Positions 38,920 to 47,185 of a stretch of DNA of 64,000 bases are shown here, piece after piece. The stretch spans positions 62,001 to 126,000 of the forward strand of contig CAVRAR010000016.1 of NCBI GenBank assembly GCA_963719005.1. The letters run 5' to 3'. Made by a program: the position numbers and the translations under genes. The first letter of the stretch is position 1. Each line of letters opens with the position of its first letter. The DNA comes from G963675935 sp963719005. GTDB lineage: Bacteria; Planctomycetota; Planctomycetia; Pirellulales; Thermoguttaceae. The notes beneath the pieces were generated by a model. The model saw only the letters and a program-made list of their open reading frames with translations, ran no database searches and was not told where the DNA came from.

Positions 38920-41778
38920 TTAATGCCGCGAAGTCGCCGCTTCAAGCCTGGCGAGCTCCTTGGCGGCATCCTTGGCGAACGAGGTGCTCGGATAAGACTT
39001 CAGAATCTTCCGGTAAGCTTCGGTGGCCCTGGCGGGCTCGCCCAGGCGTTCGCGGCACTTGCCCGCCTGCAACAACGCCGCAGCTTGCCAAGTGGGATAA
39101 GCGTAGACGAATTCAATTCCCGAATACGCTCGCAGTGCGGCCTCGAAGTTCTTTTGGTGAAAGTAGCTTTCGCCGATCATCCATTGGGCCATGGCCGCGG
39201 TCTCGGTGTTCTCGCCGGCCGCGGAACGAATCGCCTTCTTGTATTCCTGCCGCGCAGCATCGAATTCCCCCCGGTTGGCGAAACACCGCCCAAGCAGGTA
39301 ATCCACCTCGTACTGCTGCTCGAAATCGGGGAAGTCTTTTTCAATCCGGGCGGCTATCGTCTGCGCATCGGACCATTGGTTCTGTTTCGCCAGCGCCTGG
39401 GCGTGTCGCATCGGGATGACCGCCATCCAAGCTTCCCGCTTTTCCTTCATCCGCTCGGCAAGTCGTTCGAACCGCGCAATCGCGGCGGCGTAGTCGCCCT
39501 GGCGATAGTATGATTCCGCAATCCAGTATTCCGCCACCGGTCGCCGCTGGCTGCGGGGATATTCTTCGATCAATGCCTCGAAAGCTTCACGCACTTTCGG
39601 CCAGTCGGCCTTGGCCACGGCGATCTGGCCCCGCAAGAGCATCGCATACTGGCGAACCTCCCGCTCCGGCTGCTCGACCGCGCCGCCGCGATCGGCCGTT
39701 GCGGGTTTCTTGGCGACAACCTCGTCGGCCAGTGTGCCGGCCCGCTGGTAGTCCTTTCCGCGGAGTGCTTGCAGCGCCAGCCGGCAGGTGGCATCGGCCC
39801 AGAATCGACTCTGTGGATACTCCTTGTGCAGACGCTCGAAGAGCCGGGTGGCGTCTTCCGGTTTGCCGAGATCCTGCATTAGCCATGCCCATTCGTATAC
39901 GGCGGCGTCGAGCTTGGGGAAGCTGGGGTAATCGGCGGCCAGACGCTGGTAGGCCGCGGCGGCGGCAGCAGGTTGCTTCAGTTTCGTTTGCAGCCGGGCG
40001 GCCGCCAGCAGGGCGTCGCCGCGGTGTGGGCTGCCGGGGTATCGCTCGATCAGCGAATCGTACATGGCCAACGCGGATTCGTTCTGACCCAGTTCCTGCA
40101 AGATGCGGCCGCGCATGAAGGCGGCCTCCGCTGCGATCGCTTCGGGCGGATTCTTCTTGAGCAGTTCCTCGAATGTCGCGTCGGCCTCGGCCAGCTTTCC
40201 CGCCTTGAATAGGCTCCAGCCGAGAGTCAGCTTGCCTTTCAACTCATACTCGGCCGATTTGCCGGCCGCGGCCAGGCGTTTGGACAATTCCGCCGCCCAG
40301 GCAACGTCGTCGGCGTCGAAAGCCGCCTCGGCAAGCCGCTCCGTCGTCGGAGCGATCAACACGTGCTGCGGGTATTTTTCGAGCAGCTCGGCGTATCGCT
40401 TCTTGGCCTTGTCGATCTGTTTGGCGCGGGCATGGCAGATGGCCAAGGCGGCCAGCGCTTTCGCCTCGACGTCGCCCGTGGGTCTATCCGCCAGGAACGC
40501 ATCGAGAGGGGCGACCGCCTCGGCATGTCTTTTCAGCGCCATCAACAGCGTGCCGCTGGTCAATTGTGCGTCGGACTTCAGCGGGCCCTTCGCGTAATCG
40601 ACCACCGGCTTCAAGGCCGCCAGGGCGTCTTCGTAGCGGTTCAGCCCTTCATAACCGAGGGCCAGCAGATAGCGGCTTTCGAGGTCCTGCTGCCGACTGC
40701 CGCCGGCGGGAATCTCGCCAACCGACGGCTGCAACAAAGCGACGGCACGCGCCGGTTCCTTCCGCTCGATGAGCGATCGCGCCAGCATTCGTCGCACGTC
40801 GCCGGCCAACGGGCTGTTGGGAAACCGTTGGTCAAATTGCGACGCTTCGCGGTCGACGGCGGCGTAGTCTTTCGTCTGCAACGCCGCCTGAATCTTGCCT
40901 TGAATCGCCTGCTGCACGACATCTTCGTCGGCCGAAGGAATTGCCATCGCGGCGTCGAACCGCTTGATCGCCTCGTTCGGACGGCTGAGTTTCAGCAGAA
41001 CCAGCCCGCAATTCAGGTGTGCGTTGGGCCGCCAGGGGCTCTTCGCTAATCGTCCCTCGAAGGCCGAAAAACTCGTCAGCGCCTGATCGTACTTTCCCGC
41101 GGCGTATTGCACGACGCCGAGGTGGAGCTGGGCGGCGTCGGCCAAGGGGTTGCCCGGTTTGCCCGCCACCGCCGCGAAGAGCCGCTCGGCCTCCTCCAAC
41201 TGGTCCTGCTTCGCCAGCGCGCGGCCGAGCCCGAAGCGGCAATCGTCTTGCAGCCGCCCGTCGGGAAACTGTTCGAGGCCATCGCGAAAGTAACCGGCCG
41301 CCGCAGCCGCATCGCCGACTGACAGCGCGATGTCGCCCAGGTACGGCAGTGTGAAAGCGTTTAGAGGATCGTCGGGGTATTTCTGGCGGAAATCCGCCAG
41401 ATCCGGCTTTGCGGCGGCGAGGTTTCCCGCCAGGTAGGCGGCTTCCGCCGCGCCGAACAGCGCGGCCGCGGCGTGCCTGCCTCTGGGCTCACGGCCGGTA
41501 TATGTTTGGAATTGCCGACGAGCTTCATCGAACTTGCCCAACTGACGCAGCGTCTCGCCGAGGAAGAACACGCACTCGCTTGCCCTTCGCTCGTTGGGAT
41601 ACGCTGCCAGGAACGTGCGGAACTCCTCGGCGGCGAGTTTCCAGTCCTGATGTTGGTAGTGACCCGCCGCAATGGCGAACTGATCGTCGGCTTCGCCGGC
41701 CCTTGCCCCCTCGGCGGGAGCAAGCATGGCCCAGGCGACCAACGCGACCGTCAGCATTCGACTAACCGCAGTCAACAT
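38920..41778 (-). CDS. Large periplasmic TPR protein of the ExbBD operon
   Basis: About 952 residues from ATG 41778 (41757 possible), starting with a signal peptide (MLTVALVAWAMLAPAEGARA). The rest is made of TPR-type helical repeats, for example WKLAAEEFRTFLAAYPNERR, KFDEARRQFQTYTGREPRG, KAGKLAEADATFEELLKKNP and NFEAALRAYSGIEFVYAYP. Spacing of the AxxxFxxxLxxxYP pattern resembles BamD/YbgF-type repeats. First gene of the operon TPR - ExbB - ExbD - toroid. In Tol systems a small TPR protein (YbgF/CpoB) is encoded with TolQR; this one is much longer. Likely a periplasmic scaffold. Confidence 0.85.
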   Translation of the reverse strand: MLTAVSRMLTVALVAWAMLAPAEGARAGEADDQFAIAAGHYQHQDWKLAAEEFRTFLAAYPNERRASECVFFLGETLRQLGKFDEARRQFQTYTGREPRGRHAAAALFGAAEAAYLAGNLAAAKPDLADFRQKYPDDPLNAFTLPYLGDIALSVGDAAAAAGYFRDGLEQFPDGRLQDDCRFGLGRALAKQDQLEEAERLFAAVAGKPGNPLADAAQLHLGVVQYAAGKYDQALTSFSAFEGRLAKSPWRPNAHLNCGLVLLKLSRPNEAIKRFDAAMAIPSADEDVVQQAIQGKIQAALQTKDYAAVDREASQFDQRFPNSPLAGDVRRMLARSLIERKEPARAVALLQPSVGEIPAGGSRQQDLESRYLLALGYEGLNRYEDALAALKPVVDYAKGPLKSDAQLTSGTLLMALKRHAEAVAPLDAFLADRPTGDVEAKALAALAICHARAKQIDKAKKRYAELLEKYPQHVLIAPTTERLAEAAFDADDVAWAAELSKRLAAAGKSAEYELKGKLTLGWSLFKAGKLAEADATFEELLKKNPPEAIAAEAAFMRGRILQELGQNESALAMYDSLIERYPGSPHRGDALLAAARLQTKLKQPAAAAAAYQRLAADYPSFPKLDAAVYEWAWLMQDLGKPEDATRLFERLHKEYPQSRFWADATCRLALQALRGKDYQRAGTLADEVVAKKPATADRGGAVEQPEREVRQYAMLLRGQIAVAKADWPKVREAFEALIEEYPRSQRRPVAEYWIAESYYRQGDYAAAIARFERLAERMKEKREAWMAVIPMRHAQALAKQNQWSDAQTIAARIEKDFPDFEQQYEVDYLLGRCFANRGEFDAARQEYKKAIRSAAGENTETAAMAQWMIGESYFHQKNFEAALRAYSGIEFVYAYPTWQAAALLQAGKCRERLGEPARATEAYRKILKSYPSTSFAKDAAKELARLEAATSRH

Positions 41779-41823
41779 GACAAAAAGTGTACGGGGATTC
41801 GCGAAAAAGGCAATCAGTCCGAA

Positions 41824-41862
41824 CGAAACAAACCCCAATGGCCTCGCGGCCACCGGGGTTTG
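41824..41862 (-). terminator. Rho-independent terminator after the lipoprotein gene
   Basis: On the minus strand AAACCCCGGTGGCC pairs with GGCCATTGGGGTTT and is followed by GTTTCG. It separates the lipoprotein gene from the TPR operon downstream on the same strand. Confidence 0.75.
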
Positions 41863-41915
41863 TTACGGCTTCTCTTCGCCACAACCGAAGGTGGCTAGGT
41901 CAACGTTGCCAAGAC

Positions 41916-42488
41916 TCAATAATTGCTGCCAGGCCCCGGATCCACGTTCCCGACCATGTGCAGATGGTCGTGGTCGATGTAGAGCACCTCTTGAGCGTCC
42001 TCGTCCGTGTTGGTGTAGGGAATCGGCCAGCCGACACGTGTAACTTCCGTATAGTACACGATGCACTTATAGTGGGCATGATGGAGCTGCACGGGCCCGA
42101 CCAACGGCATTACACGCACGGGGTCGACGTAGTCGGCGACGGGCTCGACCACGATTCGCACGTTGCTGCGTTGAATCTCATGCAGGAAGGGAAGCCCGCC
42201 TTGAACGGGTTTCGCTTTCTCGAGGGCTCGCATTACCTCGTCCTCCGACGGCGGATCCAACGCCGTTTCGGGCGAGCCGGGCGTGATTGGACCGAGGATG
42301 GGCATCCGATCGTAGCGCCTATGGTTCCAGTACCGATCCTCGGCCTCTTTCTGGAAGTAAGGCGACACGGGAATCGGGAAGTTGAGTATCCCAAAGTTCG
42401 GACCCGCTACGCTGCTGCAGCCCGTAGCCGACAGTAGCGACATCAGACCCAAAATACCGAGCAATGTGGAAGTGGCCTTCTTAGACAT
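41916..42488 (-). CDS. Lipoprotein of unknown function
   Basis: A 190-residue protein from ATG 42488 with GAGGAGACACGG upstream. The N-terminus is a lipoprotein signal (TLLGILGLMSLLSATGC) with the lipobox ATGC at residues 21-24. The mature part contains SPYFQKEAEDRYWNHRRYDR, a region of charged strands and a His/Tyr-rich stretch (LHHAHYKCIVYYTEVTRVGW) ending YIDHDHLHMVG. I do not recognise a named domain; I believe it is a planctomycete hypothetical. It has its own terminators on both sides, so it is probably monocistronic. Confidence 0.75.
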   Translation of the reverse strand: MSKKATSTLLGILGLMSLLSATGCSSVAGPNFGILNFPIPVSPYFQKEAEDRYWNHRRYDRMPILGPITPGSPETALDPPSEDEVMRALEKAKPVQGGLPFLHEIQRSNVRIVVEPVADYVDPVRVMPLVGPVQLHHAHYKCIVYYTEVTRVGWPIPYTNTDEDAQEVLYIDHDHLHMVGNVDPGPGSNY

Positions 42489-42672
42489 CCGTGTCTCCTC
42501 GACAAACTGTGACCAGAGCCGTGGTTGCACTATTTATCGTGTTAAACTAGGCCGAACTTGCGGATTTTTTCGATTGTAGGGGAAGATTCATTGGACGGTG
42601 AGGAAAAATGGGGCGTTTCGGACGACCCGGCCCGATTGGGCACCCCCCTTCTGAACTCACCGCCGTCCTAAC

Positions 42673-42717
42673 AAGAAAAGAGAGCCCCCAACGTCGGGTT
42701 ACCCGACTGGGGGCTCT
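42673..42717 (-). terminator. Rho-independent terminator after the BON protein gene
   Basis: On the minus strand AGAGCCCCC pairs with GGGGGCTCT, with a second inner pairing GTCGGGT/ACCCGAC, and is followed by CTTTTCTT. It lies 30 bases after the stop of the BON gene at 42749. Confidence 0.88.
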
Positions 42718-42748
42718 GATTGCTCATTCGCTCGATGAATAGTGGCAA

Positions 42749-43702
42749 CTACCTCTGCCAGCAGCTTGCCGGCTGATCTTTGAAGTCGAGGAACCACCAG
42801 CCGCTGTCCCATTCCAACGTAACCTTACGCCATCCCAACGGAACCTGCGGATAGGGATAGAAAGGTCCGATGTACGGCCAAGCCGTTGGCGAGTACTGCT
42901 TCGGATAGGTGACAGCCGCATAATTTGGGTAAGCGGCATAGCTTGGCCAAGCGTAGTTCGGCATGCAGGGCTGGTCGTAGCGTGCCGGGGCCACGCCGGC
43001 CTGGGCGGCAGCCGCCTGGTACATGGGCATCGGCGCGCCATTCGACGCCACCGGGCCACGCACTGGCTGCATCATCGCTACTCTGACCGCAGGTCTAGCC
43101 TGCTTCGGCGCCGGGAGTTCTTGCGGCTCTTCGGCCGCAACTTGCGTGATGGCTGACGGCTTGGACGAGTTCGGCTGCTCATCGTCGCGGGCAGGAGCCG
43201 CTTCACGGATCGGCAACGATTGTGATGAAGCCTCCGACTTGGAGTTCCGCCGCACGGCCGCTTCCAGACGCTCCATCAGGCTCATCTGCTGGGGTTGCTT
43301 TGCTTTCGCGGCTGATCCAGTGTCTCGGTTGCGCAACGGGTTGTAGCCCGCCGGCGTCGCGCGGGCACCAGGATCGTTTGTGCGGGCCTTGGCCAACTCG
43401 GTCTTGGCGGGCTGGGCGAGCTCGGATGGAGTGATGTTCAACTCGTTTACCACTCGATCGACGCTGGCCGTCTTAAAGACCAGCCGCAGAGCCGTTTTCA
43501 TCTGCTCGGGGCTGGAGACTCGCCCGTGAAGCCAAGCCGTCCCATTTTGGTACTTCACACCAATCTTGTAGTCGCTCATTTGCCCGCTGGTTTTCAGCCG
43601 GTTGGCGATTTCATCGGCAACCTGTTGGTTGTTGGCCAGTGCCAGCGCGGGAACGACCGCGATGGCAGCGGCGACCACGAAACCCGTAAGAAAACGTCGC
43701 AT
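42749..43702 (-). CDS. Secreted BON-domain protein with Tyr/Pro-rich C-terminus
   Basis: A 317-residue protein from ATG 43702, with GAGGAGGGAG upstream. A signal peptide (LTGFVVAAAIAVVPALALAN) is followed at once by a BON domain (VADEIANRLKTSGQMSDYKI, GTAWLHGRVSSPEQMKTAL, VVNELNI), residues about 24-90. A charged linker and a Tyr/Pro-rich segment (YAWPSYAAYPNYAAVTYPKQ) lead to GWRKVTLEWDSGWWFLDF. In the other two BON proteins of the window the BON unit is C-terminal; here it is N-terminal. Probable envelope protein; function not known. Confidence 0.75.
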   Translation of the reverse strand: MRRFLTGFVVAAAIAVVPALALANNQQVADEIANRLKTSGQMSDYKIGVKYQNGTAWLHGRVSSPEQMKTALRLVFKTASVDRVVNELNITPSELAQPAKTELAKARTNDPGARATPAGYNPLRNRDTGSAAKAKQPQQMSLMERLEAAVRRNSKSEASSQSLPIREAAPARDDEQPNSSKPSAITQVAAEEPQELPAPKQARPAVRVAMMQPVRGPVASNGAPMPMYQAAAAQAGVAPARYDQPCMPNYAWPSYAAYPNYAAVTYPKQYSPTAWPYIGPFYPYPQVPLGWRKVTLEWDSGWWFLDFKDQPASCWQR

Positions 43703-44065
43703 TTTCTCCCTCCTCGGTGGCTGCACCCCGGAGAAAGCTCCCCCGGGGAAGTCAGTGAATTGATCAGGTCAGCCCAGCAACGAGACCGGTCGGACCATCG
43801 TGGGGAGGGCCTGTCGCGTCACAAAGCGAGCGACAGGATTGCGGAATTGCCCCCCCGGCAACGCCCGTATCCGATGATTGCTGCCTGAATATAGGTTTCG
43901 GTTGCCGGTTCTACCGAAAGGAAGCTTTTTTTCGATTTTGGCGGATTGCGCGATCGTAACGACGCGGTTTTCCAGCAATTTAGAGAAGCTGGTGGAACAA
44001 ATCCGTCGCGACTCACCAAGTTGCCGATTCCCGGCCTCGCCGGAAGTCGCAAGTGACCGTCAGAA
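43703..44065. other. Intergenic region, no gene seen
   Basis: About 360 bases upstream of the BON gene on the minus strand. The gap contains a CCCGGCAA-rich stretch and several short chance frames. It probably carries the BON-gene promoter; I see no convincing -35/-10 pair. Confidence 0.4.
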
Positions 44066-44290
44066 TCATGACGGCCAACGTGCCGCGCAGCCCAACCAGC
44101 AGCCCGGCCCGACGGCCAAGGCCACGAGCGTAGCGGCCCCCATTAGCAGTAGAACTCCAAAAAACAGACCTTGGCTGACGCCCTGGCGTCGTGATCCCTC
44201 GCTAAACCTTGCAGCGAAGCCAGTTAGGACGCCGAGAAATTGCGCGGCCACCAGAAGCCACAGCGCGGCGGGAGAGTCGAATCCGTTCAT
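44066..44290 (-). CDS. Possible small membrane protein
   Basis: A 74-residue frame with two hydrophobic segments (ALWLLVAAQFLGVLTGFAA and GLFFGVLLLMGAATLVALAV) separated by a charged loop (RFSEGSRRQG). The composition is coherent for a small two-helix membrane protein and AAAGGA lies eleven bases upstream. No family recognised. It sits alone between divergent neighbours. Confidence 0.45.
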   Translation of the reverse strand: MNGFDSPAALWLLVAAQFLGVLTGFAARFSEGSRRQGVSQGLFFGVLLLMGAATLVALAVGPGCWLGCAARWPS

Positions 44291-44553
44291 GAGTGCCAGA
44301 ATCCTTTCTGTCTACGCCCCATGATACCAGAAAGCGGCCGGCCCAAGAATACTGATCTTCGGCACCCACCGTTTGTAGGGTGCGACTTCCGTCGCCGATT
44401 TTTTATGTGGCAACGCGATCGGTGACGGGGACTCGCCTCGTGCAACGCGGTGCTCGCATTCTTTTTTTTACGCGGATCACGGAAAGGCGGACTTCGCGGG
44501 TCGTCCGTCCCTCCCCTCGCCGCTTGGCGTTTGCCCTTCTATACTGTGTGCTT

Positions 44554-45582
44554 ATGGCACGGGAACCGATTCTGCAGCCGTCCGCGGAGTACGACGATAA
44601 GGACCGCGACCTGCGCCCGCAGCACATGCAGGACATGGTCGGCCAGCGGGAGGTGTACGCTCGGCTGGAAATCGCGGTCGATGCGGCGTCGAAACGGGGG
44701 GAGGCGCTGGGGCATATTCTCTTTGACGGTCCGCCGGGCCTCGGAAAGACCACCTTTGCCATGTGCATTCCCCGCGATCTGGGCGTCGGCTTCCAGATCG
44801 CCAGCGGCGCGGCCCTGGCTGCCCCCAAAGACGTGATCCCGTACCTGACCAACGCCGAGGAGCGATCGATCCTCTTTATCGATGAAATCCATCGCCTGCC
44901 GAAGGCGGTCGAGGAGTTCTTGTATCCGGCGATGGAGGATTTTCGCATCGACTTGACGCTCGGCGAGGGGGTCAACGCCCGGGTCATCAACATGTCGCTG
45001 CGCCCTTTCACACTCATAGGGGCCACCACCCGCAGCGGTCTGCTCTCGGCGCCGCTGCGCGACCGCTTCGTGATCCGGGAACATTTAGACTTCTACACGG
45101 TCGAGCAGTTGGCGGAGATCGTTCGCCGCAACGCGAAGAAGCTGCGGGTGAAGATCGTCGATGACGCGGCGACCGAAATCGCCGGCCGCAGCCGCGGCAC
45201 GCCGCGGTTGGCGAACAATCGGCTCCGCTGGGTCCGCGATTACGCCCAAAGCAGGGCCGACGGGAAGATTTCGCTTTCCGTCGCGCGCGACGCGCTGGCG
45301 ATGCAGGGCATCGACCCGCTGGGGCTCGATTCGCAGGACCGGAAGTATCTCGAAACGATCGGCCGCGTGTTTGTCGGCGGTCCGGTGGGGGTCGAGGCGG
45401 TGGCCCACACGATGAACCTTTCGCCCGACACGCTGATCGACGAGGTCGAGCCGTTCTTGTTGCGGAGCGAATTGCTCATTCGCACCTCGCGCGGCCGAAA
45501 ACTCACGGCGGCCGCGTACGAGCACCTGGGCATCAGTCCCGCTGAAGAGCCCGACGGGCCGGGACAGCGTGCGTTGTTCTGA
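44554..45582 (+). CDS. ruvB: Holliday junction DNA helicase RuvB
   Basis: A 342-residue AAA+ ATPase, starting at ATG 44554. Walker A DGPPGLGKTTFA at about residues 57-68, Walker B ILFIDEIHRLP, sensor 1 GATTRSGLLSAPLRDRFVI with Arg finger, and a C-terminal winged-helix domain (GGPVGVEAVAHTMNLSPDTL). It differs in places from textbook RuvB (for example CIPRDLGVGFQIASG in place of IIANELGVNIKVTSG), but the domain order and length are standard. With RuvA and RuvC it drives branch migration of recombination intermediates; ruvA and ruvC are not in the window. Fifty bases upstream of a flavin reductase-like gene. Confidence 0.95.
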   Translation: MAREPILQPSAEYDDKDRDLRPQHMQDMVGQREVYARLEIAVDAASKRGEALGHILFDGPPGLGKTTFAMCIPRDLGVGFQIASGAALAAPKDVIPYLTNAEERSILFIDEIHRLPKAVEEFLYPAMEDFRIDLTLGEGVNARVINMSLRPFTLIGATTRSGLLSAPLRDRFVIREHLDFYTVEQLAEIVRRNAKKLRVKIVDDAATEIAGRSRGTPRLANNRLRWVRDYAQSRADGKISLSVARDALAMQGIDPLGLDSQDRKYLETIGRVFVGGPVGVEAVAHTMNLSPDTLIDEVEPFLLRSELLIRTSRGRKLTAAAYEHLGISPAEEPDGPGQRALF

Positions 45583-45632
45583 ACGTGCAAGCCGCTTGCG
45601 GCTTCGCAACAAACCAGCGATAGACCAGAACC

Positions 45633-46166
45633 ATGAAAAAGACGTTTCCCTTATCAAAAGTCTACAGCCTGTTGGAACCCGGCCCCGTCGTGTTGGTTTC
45701 GACCGCGCACAAGGGCCGGGCGAACATCATGTCGATGTCGTGGCAGACGATGATCGATTTCGAGCCGCCGATCGTCGGCATCGTCGTCAGCGAGCAGAAC
45801 CATTCGTTCGGCAATCTGAAGGCCACGAAGCAATGCGTCATCAACATTCCGACGGTCGAGTTGGCGGCTGAGGTGGTCGGCGTCGGGAACACGTCGGGGC
45901 GGAAGGTCGATAAGTTCCGGAAGTTTCATCTGACGCCGACGCCCGGCAAGCTGGTCGACGTCCCGCTGATCGAGGAGTGTTACGCCAATCTGGAATGCAA
46001 GGTGATCGACGCGAAATTGGCCACGAAGTACAACTTCTTCATCCTCGAAGTGGTCAAGGCGTGGATCGACCCGGCGAAGAAGCAGCCGAAAACGATCCAC
46101 CATCGCGGCAACGGCGTCTTCGCAGTCGACGGCGAGACGATCAAGCTGCCATCGGGCAAAAAGTAG
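45633..46166 (+). CDS. Flavin reductase-like (FMN-binding split-barrel) protein
   Basis: A 177-residue protein. The opening PGPVVLVSTAHKGRANIMSM, then QTMIDFEPPIVGIVVSEQNH and TKQCVINIPTVELAAEVVGV, matches the flavin reductase-like domain that binds FMN in a split beta-barrel and acts on free flavin or a protein-bound substrate. The C-terminal LECKVIDAKLATKYNFFILE belongs to the same fold. Immediately after ruvB on the same strand; no functional connection is implied by known biology. Confidence 0.88.
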   Translation: MKKTFPLSKVYSLLEPGPVVLVSTAHKGRANIMSMSWQTMIDFEPPIVGIVVSEQNHSFGNLKATKQCVINIPTVELAAEVVGVGNTSGRKVDKFRKFHLTPTPGKLVDVPLIEECYANLECKVIDAKLATKYNFFILEVVKAWIDPAKKQPKTIHHRGNGVFAVDGETIKLPSGKK

Positions 46167-46210
46167 CTGGCGTTTCTGACGGCGCGTGGAAGATTCGCCA
46201 CATCGTCTCG

Positions 46211-46280
46211 GGTGGGGTAGACATTCTTGTCTGCCGGAGAAAATGCCGTACGCCTGGCAGACAGGAATGTCTGCCCCACC
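46211..46280. repeat. 70-bp palindrome, GTGGGGCAGACATTC family (copy 2)
   Basis: GGTGGGGTAGACATTCTTGT and the arm ending CTGCCCCACC pair with a few mismatches; same size as the copy at 38791-38860. It lies between the convergent flavin reductase-like and lipoprotein genes. Confidence 0.93.
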
Positions 46281-46319
46281 AGACCGAGATTTCGGCCACC
46301 GTTACCGCTTCCGTAGCGA

Positions 46320-47011
46320 TTATTTCTTGCGGAACGTCAAGAGCGAGGCGACGCCGATGTCGAAGGGGTGGTTGTCGTCGCTCTCGAAATCGAGGACGGA
46401 GAGGACGATCGTGGTCGCACCGTTCTTAGTGATGTAGCGGACCCAGTGCCCTTTCTTGCCGCCCGCATTGCCTTCGACGGTATCTTTGACGAAAGGCATG
46501 CCGCCGATCTGGCCTGGCTCGCGCCGCCCTCATGCCACTGAGAGTTCGCGTGTACGTCCTCAACCTCGGACATGATCGAGTGGATTTCTCCCTGGGCGAC
46601 TTGTGCCGCAGTGGTGTCGGCTGGCAATTCGGTCGCTGTCAGCACCGACAGCACGAATCGAGTGCCGTCGCCGCGCAGCCGTCCTGCCCAACGCTTGATC
46701 TTTGTGTAGGAAGAATACTTGCCGGCGAGGTTTGAGGTCGGTTGCGGCTCGCAGAACTTCGGGACGCGAATTTGGTAATCGCCGACGTCCCGATAGTCGT
46801 CGAGCTCGCCCAAGAGTTTGGGGTCCGGCTTCCATTCGGAAACCGGTGGGGGGCTGGGCTGAGTCGAGGATGGCGGCGGCGGGGGCGGGGGCGGCGGGGC
46901 GGGAGCAGGTGTCGGTCGGTTTTGCCGCCCCGAGTCACAACCGGCGGTCAGCAAAGTTGCCGCAATGAGAAGTATCGTTCCACAGAAAACGAGCCGCTGT
47001 GACGTGTCCAT
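46320..47011 (-). CDS. Proline-rich lipoprotein, one frameshift
   Basis: Starts at 47011. The lipoprotein signal (LLIAATLLTAGCDS) has lipobox LTAGC, followed by a Pro-run and SEWKPDPKLLGELDDYRDVG, YQIRVPKF and RWAGRLRGDGTRFVLSVLTA. The frame changes near 46510; beyond it the reading GGMPFVKDTVEGNAGGKKGH, WVRYITKNGATTIVLSVLDF and DIGVASLLTFRKK runs to the TAA at 46320. With one base restored the protein has about 230 residues. I recognise this as a planctomycete hypothetical; no function can be named. Confidence 0.7.
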
Positions 47012-47185
47012 CGGTTGTCCTCCCAAATCGAAAAGGGGCAAGATGCCTAGGGAGCCAAGCGTTCCCTGCGGGGGTAAACCGCAGGAATGATGGCCTCACC
47101 ATCGGCAAAGCAATTGCCAATATTGTGCATTGTAGCAAGTTCCGCATTGACTTGGCAACACCAGGGGGCTGCGAGTGCCACCATT

